Shown here piece after piece: positions 44,301 through 51,350 of a stretch of 64,000 bases of DNA. This stretch comes from Liolophura sinensis (lineage: Eukaryota > Mollusca > Polyplacophora > Chitonida > Chitonidae): contig NC_088301.1 in assembly GCF_032854445.1 (NCBI RefSeq), forward strand, positions 3,658,001 through 3,722,000, given 5' to 3'. Within the stretch, counting starts at the first letter, position 1. Every line of letters starts with the position of its first letter. The translations under genes were made by a program, and so were the position numbers. The notes under the pieces are model-generated. The model worked only from the letters and a program-made list of their open reading frames with translations, did not search any database and had not been told where the DNA came from.

Positions 44301-47300
44301 TGTGTGTGTCCATGTATGGACTCTTCTTTAGAAGACTTCTCCTTGTACATTTTGTGTAAAATTGTTTGATTTAACCTACTTGACCAAAGTCACAACTCTA
44401 AGAAACGACATTCTCGACAGATTTCTCTCTTTCTGTATTTTGAGTGATCTTTAGGAATCATGTTCCGAAATATAGAACTTCTCGGAGTTGAGACTTTGGT
44501 GAACTATGTAAAACTGCTGATATTATTCACAGCATATAAATTTCTCTTTGCCTACAATCACATTACGTGTGTTTAAATCTAATCAACATGACTAATATAT
44601 CTTTGTGTACATGTATATAAATGTGCAAAGATTTTTATGATTGTTTCAGATTTTAGTGTTGACATTAAAAAGGGCATTTTCCCAATGTGCTGCGGTTCTC
44701 TGTCTGTGCTCTGATGTTGTACTGTGGGTTCCTTTTCTGTGGCTGGGTCGTTCTTGGCCCCTATCACATCAAGGTAAAGATAATGGCTCACAATGCTCCC
44801 AGCAAAGCTGTTCTGTGCTGGGTCGTTCTGGGCACCTATCACATCATTGTAGAGGTAAGGCCTACAGTACTCCCAGCAAAGCTGTTCTGTGGCTGGGTCG
44901 TTCTAGGCCCCTATCACATCATTGTAGAGATAATGGCCTACAGTACTCCCAGCAAAGCTGTTCTGTGGCTGGGTCGTTCTGGGCACCTATTACATCATTG
45001 TAGAGATAATGGCCTACAGTACTCCCAGCAAAGCTGTTCTGTGGCTGGGTCGTTCTAGGCCCCTATCACATCATTGTAGAGATAATGGCCTACAGTACTC
45101 CCAGCAAAGCTGTTCTGTGGCTGGTTCATTCATCATAAAATCCTATCATAAAATGTGCATGACATCCCAAGTACACAGGTTGTTCCTATCACACTGTGGC
45201 CACTGCTTGGATGTGTTTCACTCTCTAAAATCTTCATATTCCACATACCTGTGTTCCAGGGTAATTTATCACCTGATGATCTTATTTGACCCACATTAGA
45301 TTTGCAGCATACCTGTAGTTGTAGCTTTCTGTTAAGATATTCCCTAACCTTGAAATATTCTTTGATGTTAAAGTATTCTCAGCCTTTGAAGTATTTTCTG
45401 ACCCTTGCCCTATCCTTTTATCACAGTTCCGTCACCCAAGCTCTACCTCTGAATGTCTGTTTTCGCTAATCAATGGTGACGACATGTTTGTAACCTTCTC
45501 GGCCACCCAGACCAATAACAACTACATATGGTACTACAGCCGAATTACCTCTACATCTTCATCAGTCTTTTCATCTATGTTGTGCTCAGTCTCTTCATCG
45601 CAGTCATCATGGACACCTACGAAACCATCAAGGTGAGCTTAAGCCCAAGCTTCTTTGTTTTGCTTTTCTCCTTACGGTAAAAAATTGTACAAATTGTACA
45701 GATAGGGACTGGTCCGCAGCCGTATATAAGGAGGTTTACCTTGTAGCCGCTGGGTTACTCTGGTTTTCCTCTGACTGACTAGTTTCCTTCACTCACACAA
45801 CAGAGCACCATTGTAAAATAGAAATAACGTTAAGTACAACGCGCTCTGACACTGATCAGATAAATAAATAAATGCCAGAAGACCTGTCAAGGTTCCAACA
45901 TTCAGAGACTTTTTCATTTATATTCAGAGACTCAACAATTCCTTTGCTTCCATTCTCAATTCCAGCTCCCATTGGTTTCTGCTATTAGTTTTAGTCAGAT
46001 TTGTCAGATACCTGGGTATGAAGAGTGGTGGTCCACTCTGGGTTTCTCTACCCATAAGCCTGATGACCAACGGTTATGTAACAAATTTTTCTGTGCGATG
46101 GATTAAATAAATAAAGAAGGGAAGTTCATTTGTTTACTTTTGAGATCATGACTTACATGTATCAAATTCATACATTGGGACATTTTGGTATGGTGCATAC
46201 TACATTGTGTCAGCATTCAGTCACTAGATGACCACAATATGGCTGCGGCAACACCATAATCATTTGGTCATTGACTGATATTCATGTACTAGAAAGTTTA
46301 ATCGCACTGTTCTTACCAGACTAGTTAATTGCTCTCATAGATTCTGGAGTATTAATGGTTCCAAGGACTTTTACAGCATGCCACGTTACGTGTGTATCTG
46401 ATGTATTTTATTGTTGTGTGACAGCATGATTAATTTTGAACGGTTTTTCCTCCAGAATCTACATGTACTTCATCAGTTCTGTATTTGTCTGTTGATTGTT
46501 GTATTATACAGCAGTAGGCCTATTATTATGTTGTATTTACACTTTATGTTGCGCTTTACTTTGAAACTGTTGTTGTAATGAAGTACTTATATATTGTACT
46601 GTGTTGTGTTACACAACTGTTATATCGCATTACAGCACTCTTATTTTGTACTATATTGTATAACATAACTGTTGTGTTGTATTACAGTACTACTATGAAC
46701 ACGGTTTCCCCAAGAGTGAGCTTCATGAGTTTATGGATGAATGTACAGACCCACCCCACTCCCCACTCTACAGACGGGAGACTCGCGGCTGTAATTTCTT
46801 CTCCATGCTGCCCTGCTGTGGCAGGTAAGCCCTTCAAGTGAACTCTGATTATAGTAGTGTGTTATACAAGTAAAGTGGGATGTGCAGTCATTTGACGAGA
46901 AGGGTTAATAGGCAGTAGTAGCCTGGGCTCTGTAAACAGTAGCCTGAGCTTTATAGACAGTAGCCTGGGCTCTATAGACAGTAGCCTGGGCTCTATAGAC
47001 AGTAGCCTGAGCTCTGTAGACAATAGCCTGAGCTCTATATACAGTAGAGAGTAGCATGTGCTCTATATACAGTAGCTTGGGCTCTATAGACATTAGCCTG
47101 TGTTATATGAACAGTAGCCTGGCCTCTGTAGACAGTAGCCAAGGCAGTATAGATAGTAGCCTGAGCTCTATAGACAGTAGCCTGGGCTCTCAAAACTGTA
47201 GCCTGAGCTATATTGACCATAACCTGAGCTCTATGGACAGTTGCCTGGGCTCTATAAACAGTTGCCTGAGCTCTATAGACATTTGCCTGAGCTCTATAGA

Positions 47301-47794
47301 CAGTAGCCTGAGCTCTATAGGCAGTTGCCTGAGCTCTATAGACAGTAGCCTGAGCTCTATAGACAGTTGCTTGAGCTCTATAGACAATAGCCTGAGCTCT
47401 ATAGACAGTAGCCTGAGCTCTATAGACAGTAGCCTGAGCTCTAAAGACAGTTGCCTGAGCTCTATAAACAGTAGCCTGAGCTCTATGACTTTATTCACTA
47501 CTTTGTCATTATATCACTTGTTGAATATGAACCTTGGTATTGGTAAGCAGTGCTGATCTGATTCACAACAGTGCAATTTTTGCCTACAATGTTTTTTTCA
47601 GCTCAACTATGATCTGACCCACTGTGCTAGTGTGTGTTATTTTAAGCACTAACTTTATGACTCAGTGAAAATTGATACTAACTTTACATATATGACTCAT
47701 TGGGATATAGTTTTGCAGTTTTAACATCTGATGTGTTTGTTATTTCAGGTCAGATCCTGACACACCTAATGAGCGCACCAGGCTGTTACAGTAA
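23131..47794 (+). CDS. MCOLN: Mucolipin (TRPML) lysosomal cation channel, 14 exons, about 700 residues
   Basis: Mucolipins are six-TM, PI(3,5)P2-gated Ca2+/Fe2+/Na+ release channels of late endosomes and lysosomes. In order, the product has a long N-terminal tail, a basic segment (RLRRKLKFFFMDPCEKWKAK), TM1, a large lumenal domain with the four cysteines of the family (LCK, ECF, ECY, VCK) and several N-glycosylation sequons, TM2-TM5, the pore motif SLINGDDMFVTF, TM6, and a C-terminus with the acidic dileucine signal ERTRLL just before the stop. At about 700 residues it is longer than human ML1 (580), mainly in the N-tail. All junction phases close. Two single-base shifts (an extra T in exon 11, a missing base in exon 12) break the literal frame. 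The ATG at 23131 is the first in frame with the family sequence. Confidence 0.93.
23372..27260. other. Mucolipin intron 1, first part
   Basis: Non-coding as far as I can see. Holds the inverted-repeat element near 25000-25348. Confidence 0.5.
25000..25348. mobile_element. Possible MITE-like inverted repeat
   Basis: GGATGACCCCAAACCAACGT (about 25013-25032) is matched in inverted form by ACATTGGTTTGGGGCCATCC (25319-25338). Imperfect similarity extends inward for ~55 bp, enclosing ~240 bp. A related ACCCCAAACCAATGTCATAT occurs near 50230. Confidence 0.35.
27265..27735. repeat. 53-bp minisatellite, 7-8 copies
   Basis: GGATGGGTATGTTTTTGAGT, then AAGGAAGTATTCATCA, at 52-54 bp steps, decaying to the right. 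In mucolipin intron 1. Confidence 0.85.
28107..28198 (+). mobile_element. SINE 3' end
   Basis: TTTTCTCCCACCATAGTG, TGAAATATTCGTGAGTACCG, AAAACACCAATCAGATAAAT. Confidence 0.8.
28600..28770. repeat. 42-44 bp tandem repeat, four copies
   Basis: Unit TGACATCATGTATGAGCAGT then GTGC(A/C)GAGTGCTGAAG. AGCAGTGTG at 28623, 28665, 28709 and a variant at 28753. Confidence 0.8.
29751..29802 (+). CDS. Candidate alternative first exon of mucolipin
   Basis: An ATG opens MPSASEELESTTDWQNG and runs into AAGTAAGT. The frame ends in phase 1, the same as exon 1, and would join exon 2 to give a shorter N-tail. Support is only an ATG, phase and a good donor in intron 1. Confidence 0.3.
29803..31630. other. Mucolipin intron 1, middle
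   Basis: No exon or element recognised apart from the candidate exon just upstream. Confidence 0.4.
31636..31870 (+). mobile_element. Old, nearly full-length SINE
   Basis: GAGTGGTTAGTGTGCTAA (decayed box A), TTTCAAGTCCAGCTCATGG (box B region), GGGCTCTGCCTGGTTTTCC, ACCATAATAAATC, AATATTTCACTA. Confidence 0.75.
32932..33975. repeat. 30-bp minisatellite, about 35 copies
   Basis: Unit GCTTATACAAATTGTTTTAT then G(C/T)ATCAGCAG in mucolipin intron 1. Because 30 is a multiple of three, several frames stay open on both strands for up to 317 codons. A cluster of variants (YASAG/YASGG-type) shows larger repeated blocks. Confidence 0.95.
34255..34515. repeat. 121-bp direct duplication plus a partial third copy
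   Basis: TGTCTTAAAA(A/G)CCATGGATGT through GCAATTTTCAGGTAAATG occurs twice, 121 bp apart. A third start (GCTGTCTTAAAAG) follows. Confidence 0.85.
34516..36461. other. Mucolipin intron 1, last part
   Basis: A 145-codon open frame at 35716-36153 has no recognisable domain. Otherwise no recognised content. Confidence 0.4.
36462..36772 (+). CDS. MCOLN: Mucolipin exon 2 (N-tail, basic segment, start of TM1)
   Basis: Residues 81-184. Acceptor ATCTTTCAG, donor GTGAGA. Contains RLRRKLKFFFMDPCEKWKAK, the counterpart of the phosphoinositide-binding basic region, and LGLQVLKILLLTIQ of TM1. Confidence 0.93.
37029..37220 (+). CDS. MCOLN: Mucolipin exon 3 (end of TM1, lumenal domain)
   Basis: Residues 185-248 (LATFGYERSNFVEFVERNTV, then SFKHLFLKGWD). 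Acceptor ACTTCCAG, donor GTAAGA. Aligns with the N-T-I-A-F-R-H-L-F-L-type segment of human mucolipin. Confidence 0.93.
37221..37876. other. Mucolipin intron 3
   Basis: No recognised content. Confidence 0.45.
37877..38030 (+). CDS. MCOLN: Mucolipin exon 4 (lumenal domain)
   Basis: Residues 249-299 (YEQTPLIALGGFRVIRD, then NGSALPVQLCKVTYAVG). Holds the first conserved lumenal cysteine and sequons NGS and NNT. Acceptor GTTTCAG, donor GTATTG. Confidence 0.92.
38547..38661 (+). CDS. MCOLN: Mucolipin exon 5 (lumenal domain)
   Basis: Residues 300-337 (ECFFVHKVAVFNSTTNRTEM, then FLEEKNKSLNFD). Second conserved cysteine; sequons NST and NRT. Acceptor ATTTTCAG, donor GTTTGT. Confidence 0.9.
38767..38863 (+). 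CDS. MCOLN: Mucolipin exon 6 (lumenal domain)
   Basis: Residues 338-370 (LLEVQLKFALKSVNLETYAQ, then APECYKFNIT). Third conserved cysteine, like DCYTF in human ML1. Acceptor GTTTTCAG, donor GTGAGT. Confidence 0.93.
38958..39054 (+). mobile_element. SINE 3' end
   Basis: TTTCCTCCCATCATAATGCT, CGTATAAGTGAAATATTTTT, AAAACACCTACCATATAAAT. In mucolipin intron 6. Confidence 0.8.
39255..39390 (+). mobile_element. SINE 3' half
   Basis: TCTGGCAGCAACCTGCGTAT, GGGCTCTGCCCGGTTTCC, CACCATAATGCTGG, AACACCAATCAAGTAAATAA. Confidence 0.88.
39391..40374. other. Mucolipin intron 6, right part
   Basis: AT-rich. Contains a weak SINE-tail resemblance near 39845-39895 (TTTATTTCATTGGTGTTTAT). No exon seen. Confidence 0.4.
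40375..40471 (+). CDS. MCOLN: Mucolipin exon 7 (lumenal domain; source of the 67-bp array)
   Basis: Residues 371-402 (ITFDNNDHDGQM, then VCKGEIIYK). ITFDN is shared with human mucolipin; fourth conserved cysteine. Acceptor TTCTTGCAG. The first of eight tandem GTATGG-type donors is called, because only its length (phase 1) joins exon 8. Confidence 0.9.
40472..40965 (+). repeat. 67-bp tandem array of mucolipin exon 7 end and donor
   Basis: Donor positions 40472, 40539, 40606, 40673, 40740, 40807, 40874 and 40941, exactly 67 bp apart. Each unit is 55 nt of exon end (TATGTCTCAGCGCTTGTCTG, then GAGATCATTTATAAAG) plus 12 nt of intron (GTATGGTTATTG). Copies are almost identical, so the array is young. 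67 leaves remainder one on division by three. Confidence 0.95.
41193..41311 (+). CDS. MCOLN: Mucolipin exon 8 (TM2)
   Basis: Residues 403-442 (TAFDAMVMMVSLLSCLLCIR, then SLARAQKLKM). Acceptor GTGTTTCAG, donor GTATGT. A diverged second copy of the exon end plus donor follows 56 bp downstream. Confidence 0.92.
41312..41375 (+). repeat. Second copy of mucolipin exon 8 end and donor (56 bp)
   Basis: TTAGCCAGGGCACAG recurs 56 bp after the exon copy and ends CATG followed by GTATGTGGTTTTGG, like the true ATG then GTATGTGATTTCGG. An older, two-copy example of the pattern. Confidence 0.8.
41376..41971. other. Mucolipin intron 8
   Basis: No recognised content beyond the duplicated donor at its start. 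Confidence 0.45.
41972..42121 (+). CDS. MCOLN: Mucolipin exon 9 (TM3)
   Basis: Residues 443-492 (EVARYFKNKHNK, then RLEFWNFWYVLIICNDILTV). Acceptor TTTGTGCAG, donor GTAAGT. Matches the R-L-E-F-V-N-G-W-Y-I-L segment of human ML1. Confidence 0.94.
42428..42541 (+). CDS. MCOLN: Mucolipin exon 10 (TM4)
   Basis: Residues 493-530 (YDLCSMMLGTGNLMAWFGVL, then RYLGFFKKYN). Acceptor CATTTTCAG, donor GTAAGT. Confidence 0.94.
42650..44310. repeat. 32-bp minisatellite, about 50 copies, in mucolipin intron 10
   Basis: Unit GGGCCATATAGACCAGGTGG then TTTATGTCTGCA. Each copy contains TTTATGTCTGCAG followed by G, which resembles a 3' splice site. It lies between exons 10 and 11 and is not similar to either. 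Confidence 0.95.
44650..44773 (+). CDS. MCOLN: Mucolipin exon 11 (TM5), with a +1 shift
   Basis: Starts ILVLTLKRAF and, one frame over, continues NVLRFSVCALMLYCGFLFCG, then WVVLGPYHIK. The switch lies at the GCATTTTCCC run (about 44677-44686), where one T is extra. Length is 124 although both flanks are phase 0, so 123 is expected. Acceptor TTGTTTCAG, donor GTAAAG. Tandem copies of the exon end follow. Confidence 0.9.
44774..45125 (+). repeat. 74-76 bp tandem array of mucolipin exon 11 end and donor
   Basis: AGCAAAGCTGTTCTGTG at 44801, 44875, 44951, 45027 and 45103. Units contain exon-end sequence (GGCTGGGTCGTTCT, CCCCTATCACATCA) followed by the donor position. The first extra copy keeps GTAAGG; later ones read GATAATGG and have lost GT. 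Confidence 0.92.
45427..45632 (+). CDS. MCOLN: Mucolipin exon 12 (pore and TM6), with a -1 shift
   Basis: Starts FRHPSSTSECLFSLINGDDM with the pore filter NGDD, and continues one frame over as YLYIFISLFIYVVLSLFIAV, then IMDTYETIK. One base is missing near 45541-45543. Length is 206, with 207 expected from the phases. Acceptor ATCACAG, donor GTGAGC. Confidence 0.92.
45715..45875 (+). mobile_element. Diverged SINE-like element with TAAA tail
   Basis: GGTTACTCTGGTTTTCCTCT, GAAATAACGTTAAGTACAAC, ACTGATCAGATAAATAAATA. Structure fits a second SINE family; assignment is weak. Confidence 0.5.
46010..46115 (+). mobile_element. SINE-like tail fragment
   Basis: GGTTTCTCTACCCATAAGCC and GATTAAATAAATAAAG suggest another short retroelement end. 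Confidence 0.35.
46688..46824 (+). CDS. MCOLN: Mucolipin exon 13 (cytosolic C-tail)
   Basis: Residues 641-685 (YYYEHGFPKSELHEFMDECT, then FFSMLPCCG). The Cys-rich end corresponds to the LLCCCG palmitoylation motif of human ML1. Acceptor TATTACAG, donor GTAAGC. Confidence 0.92.
46900..47490. repeat. 21-bp minisatellite in mucolipin intron 13
   Basis: About 28 copies of CCTGAGCTCTATAGACAGTA plus G, with variants (CTGGGC, TTGCC). Being a multiple of three, it leaves frames open on both strands. Not similar to exon 13 or 14. Confidence 0.93.
47749..47794 (+). CDS. MCOLN: Mucolipin exon 14, C-terminus with dileucine signal
   Basis: Residues 686-700, SDPDTPNERTRLLQ then TAA. ERTRLL fits the acidic dileucine consensus [DE]xxxL[LI] used for lysosomal sorting, in the same place as in human ML1. 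Acceptor TTATTTCAG. The last codons begin a 30-bp tandem array. Confidence 0.93.
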
Positions 47795-48035
47795 CAACCC
47801 ACCTGTTCCCAACTTTTAATTTTGATTCACCTGTTCGCAGCTGTTACAGTAACAACTCACCTGGTCCCGACTGTTACAGTAACAATTCATGTATTGTACA
47901 GCTCACCTGTTTCCGACTAGATACAGTAACAGTTCATGTATTCCCAACTGTTACAGTAACAACTTACCTGTTCTTGACTGTTACAGTAACAGCCTACATG
48001 TTCCCGACTGTTACAGGAACAACTCATGCGGACAT
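47783..48035 (+). repeat. 30-bp array built from the mucolipin stop-codon region
   Basis: CTGTTACAGTAACAAC, the last three codons plus TAA of mucolipin, recurs near 47841, 47871, 47948, 47978 and 48008 at ~30 bp steps, with degenerate copies between, joined by CACCTGTTCCCGA. Confidence 0.88.
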
Positions 48036-48096
48036 GATGTCACATTTCAATTTGCTCATGTTACACAATACAATGGATTTACCAGTGTTGAATGAG

Positions 48097-48102
48097 ATTA
48101 AA
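48097..48102 (+). terminator. Candidate poly(A) signal ATTAAA for mucolipin
   Basis: First ATTAAA after the stop, followed by GT-rich sequence within 40 nt. The first canonical AATAAA I see lies at 50555-50560. Either or neither may be used. Confidence 0.25.
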
Positions 48103-48269
48103 GAAGTGGTTATATAGATTTGCGTTCCACTGTATTGTCAGGGTCTCAAAACCAGAAGGTGTGAATTTTTAGTCAGTTGTGTATACCCTGTAGACCAGAG
48201 CTGCATATGCAGACATGCAGTAATCAGGTGACATGCTTATTAAAATGTAAAATATTTGAACCAGTTATG

Positions 48270-48410
48270 TTTATTTATTTATATGGTTGATGTTTTACAC
48301 CGTTCTCAAGAATATTTCACTTATAGCTGTACGATGGTGGAAAGACACCCATGATCATGTACAGGTTGTTGGCAGTCCTTCCTACATACAGGTATGACCG
48401 TAGACTATTA
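48270..48410 (-). mobile_element. SINE 3' half, diverged
   Basis: TTTATTTATATGGTTGATGT, TTCTCAAGAATATTTCACTT, ACAGGTTGTTGGCAGTCCTT. Confidence 0.75.
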
Positions 48411-51200
48411 CTGTGTCAAGATCACAGTGGAAGTGGAGTGATTTTATATACAGTCTACTTTGGTTTGTTATGGAAAGCAAAAACTAGACAGTGTGAAGAA
48501 GTGATCAAACTGTGAGTGGTTCATGAGGCTTTTCACTTTAGCTGTTGTTCGGTTTGTTCAACGCTCTCATTCAAGGAGGTATCATTTATGAATATAAGAA
48601 CATAACATTGCTGAATATGCCAGTCTGTGTAAAGCAGCAGGAGGTGAGCCGTAAGCCAAGACTTGGTTGTTCAACAGACTGCTGGATTAGATATTGATCA
48701 ATGTTCTTTGAAACAATTTTTTGATGAATGTATGAATAGCCCGAATCTCCTAACAAAACCAGACATACTTGTACTTCTGTGATTCGTGAAACAAAATACT
48801 CAAATTGACATTGAAGAAAAAATTGAACTTAAGCATTTTCATCCGGAAGTCATGACTACATTGGTGGTAAGAAACCATATTTGTGATGTTAAGGTGATAT
48901 TTAAAGTCTTAGCATTTTGTTTGACATATTTTTACCAATAATCTTGTAAGATGTAAATATATGATTATGTGAAATGTTCTAAGTAATGTTATTCATACAT
49001 ACTCATGATGCAATATATGTATATGTATTTGTGTATATATATATATTTATGTGTGTGTATATATATATATATTTATGTGTGTGTATATATATATATATAT
49101 ATATACATATTTCCTGGTTGAAGGTTATAGCAGTGATCTGGCCTGTTGGTCACAAAATAACCCCAAGTTTAAGTCAGAATTTACCTACCAGCTTTATACC
49201 AACTTCCTTTGTCTATACTATCTATGGGTTATTGTTACATTTGTCAGCAGCAGAAATTTGTTAGGCCTATGCCAACTGCAAAGAAGAGGAAACAAATGAT
49301 GTCCCATGAAGATGTCTTAGAGACCCATGTATAGGCCGGCAGTTTATACCAAGGCTTGCTGATTTCAGAGTGAAGAATGTCATTCCTCAAGGAATGTTCA
49401 GTGGTTCAAAAGTCATGTGTGTTGCCAACAGTGTACTCGTAACTGCTGTTAGTTCTCCTTAATTTTAGCTCTGTTTATCTATAATAGGGAAAGAGAAGTT
49501 TACTTGTACAAAAATAACATGTGAACTTGTATCCTTTTTTCTTTCAGATCATTGAAACCTGTGTGATTATCCAGGTTTATGCGGTTATATCTGTATAAAT
49601 GTCAGTGTGTACAGGGATTGTGTGGTGCTAGTTGGTGGACTGGGTTACATGCTGATTAACTCTTGAGTACAGTCTATACCAAGAGTGGTGATAGAAATCA
49701 AAACTTTGTTAGTGCTCTCTATAAAAAAGAGTGTAAATGTCTTAAATGAAACACTTTTGTTTGTTGTCACATTTTAGAGCTTTAAAAAGATTCACTTAGA
49801 TTACGTATTGTTATGTGTTCAAAAGCTTAATATTTTTCTTTGATGTAATTACCTTGCTGCGAAAGGTATTGCATGATTATTTATTTGTTTTATTGTTTCC
49901 CCTTTGAGGAAAGGTAATCAAAATTTAGGAAGTTGGTCAATTTCAGCATTTCAGTACAATACATAACTGATTCCAATCATATCAATTTGGTTGTTCCTAA
50001 TAGATAGGTAGTTGTGGGATAGAGTAGTCCCAATGAAGTAGGTCAGTATGACATCATGGAAAAACAGAATAATAATAATATATGGATGTTTTTGAGTTGT
50101 AGGGAGAAGTATATCTGCTCTGCTGTTTGTGGCGTACAAGATTTACTTCCCTTTGTACAGGTTTAGTGAGCCTCATTCCGCATATTGATTTTTCGTACTT
50201 ACGTTGCGTAACTCATCAGTTGTACCATACCCCAAACCAATGTCATATAAGCACATAACCAAGTGTCCATTCCAAACTCTATACAACAGTGTGTCTGTAT
50301 GTACATAGAACGTATTTGTGTTAATGTGTCTATAACCCAATACTGTATTTCACAACTTAAACCTGATTCAATACAATTTTTACTGCAACAATGTTTCTGA
50401 GTTAAATAGGTCTTTTGTGTTGGGTTGTGAAAACAGACCATTTCAAAACCTGGATATTTGAAATAAGAAAATAATAAGTAGATTTAAGCTCCTTTTCATG
50501 AGATTTGAATATCAAGTTTAAATTTAAGGGCATGCTAGCAGTCTGTGTTGACAAAATAAACTTTTCATACACTCACTACTAAAAGTTCAGTGTTCATCTA
50601 CTTAGCCTTAGATTCGCCAATTAACTTAACAGTATAAATAGGCTGACCCCCAGTAAACCTAGAAGTTGGGTTTTGTACGTATGAACTAATTGACTTCTCA
50701 GTTCGCTTTCTGGCCTTTTCTATTAAGTTTGGCCTAAGTTTTTGCAGGATCCATTCTATGAAAAGACAGAAACTAAAGTTTTATATGAAATCTACCTCAA
50801 ATGGAAGGATAAACCAGGCATATGAACATTTTATATACTGTTTGGAAAGAAAATGCGTAGTAATTATTTTACGAACTAGAAGGCTTTCAGATAAAATAGC
50901 CTAATAATTAAATTATGTAAAATAAATAACCCCAAACCATTAAGTGTATATGGAAGCCTTGTTGGCAAAGAACATTATATGAAGGTGTAAAAATGCTTTG
51001 GCTTATGTGAGATACAGAGATGTTATGTACCTATCATACCCTGTGTCTCTATAAACTAAACACCTGCATTTTTACACAGCTGAAAATTATGCATACATTT
51101 AGTTCCATTTATTTTTTTAAGGAGAGTTTTATTCAAATTTTTCAGAAGTTTTTCTCATGTTAAACACAGCTTTTAATGTTGGAATTGCTCCTGTTAATAC
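48411..51200. other. Mucolipin 3' flank / possible 3' UTR and intergenic DNA
   Basis: No gene recognised. Includes a TA-rich microsatellite at about 49018-49107 and an AATAAA at 50555. Confidence 0.45.
49018..49107. repeat. TA/TG-rich microsatellite
   Basis: Alternating TATATA blocks separated by TTATGTGTGTG. Confidence 0.85.
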
Positions 51201-51218
51201 TCGAGAAAAAGACTTAAG

Positions 51219-51350
51219 ACTGAAAAACTGAACAATCACAAATCACCAAAAAGGAGATGTGGTGTAAGAGCACTCTGTCCACTGACTGAAAAACTGAACA
51301 ATCACAAATCACCAAAAAGGAGATGTGGTGTAAGAGCACTCTGTCACTGA
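51219..51350. repeat. 66-bp direct duplication
   Basis: ACTGAAAAACTGAACAATCA through GTGTAAGAGCACTCTGTC occurs at 51219 and 51285 with almost no differences. Confidence 0.9.

Noticed and set aside
46905-47556. 166-codon Ser/Ile-rich plus-strand frame and Ala/Gln-rich minus-strand frames
   Set aside because: Translation of a 21-bp minisatellite in mucolipin intron 13.
48986-49299. 92- and 82-codon frames near the TA microsatellite
   Set aside because: Start inside TATATA/TGTG repeats; no domain seen.
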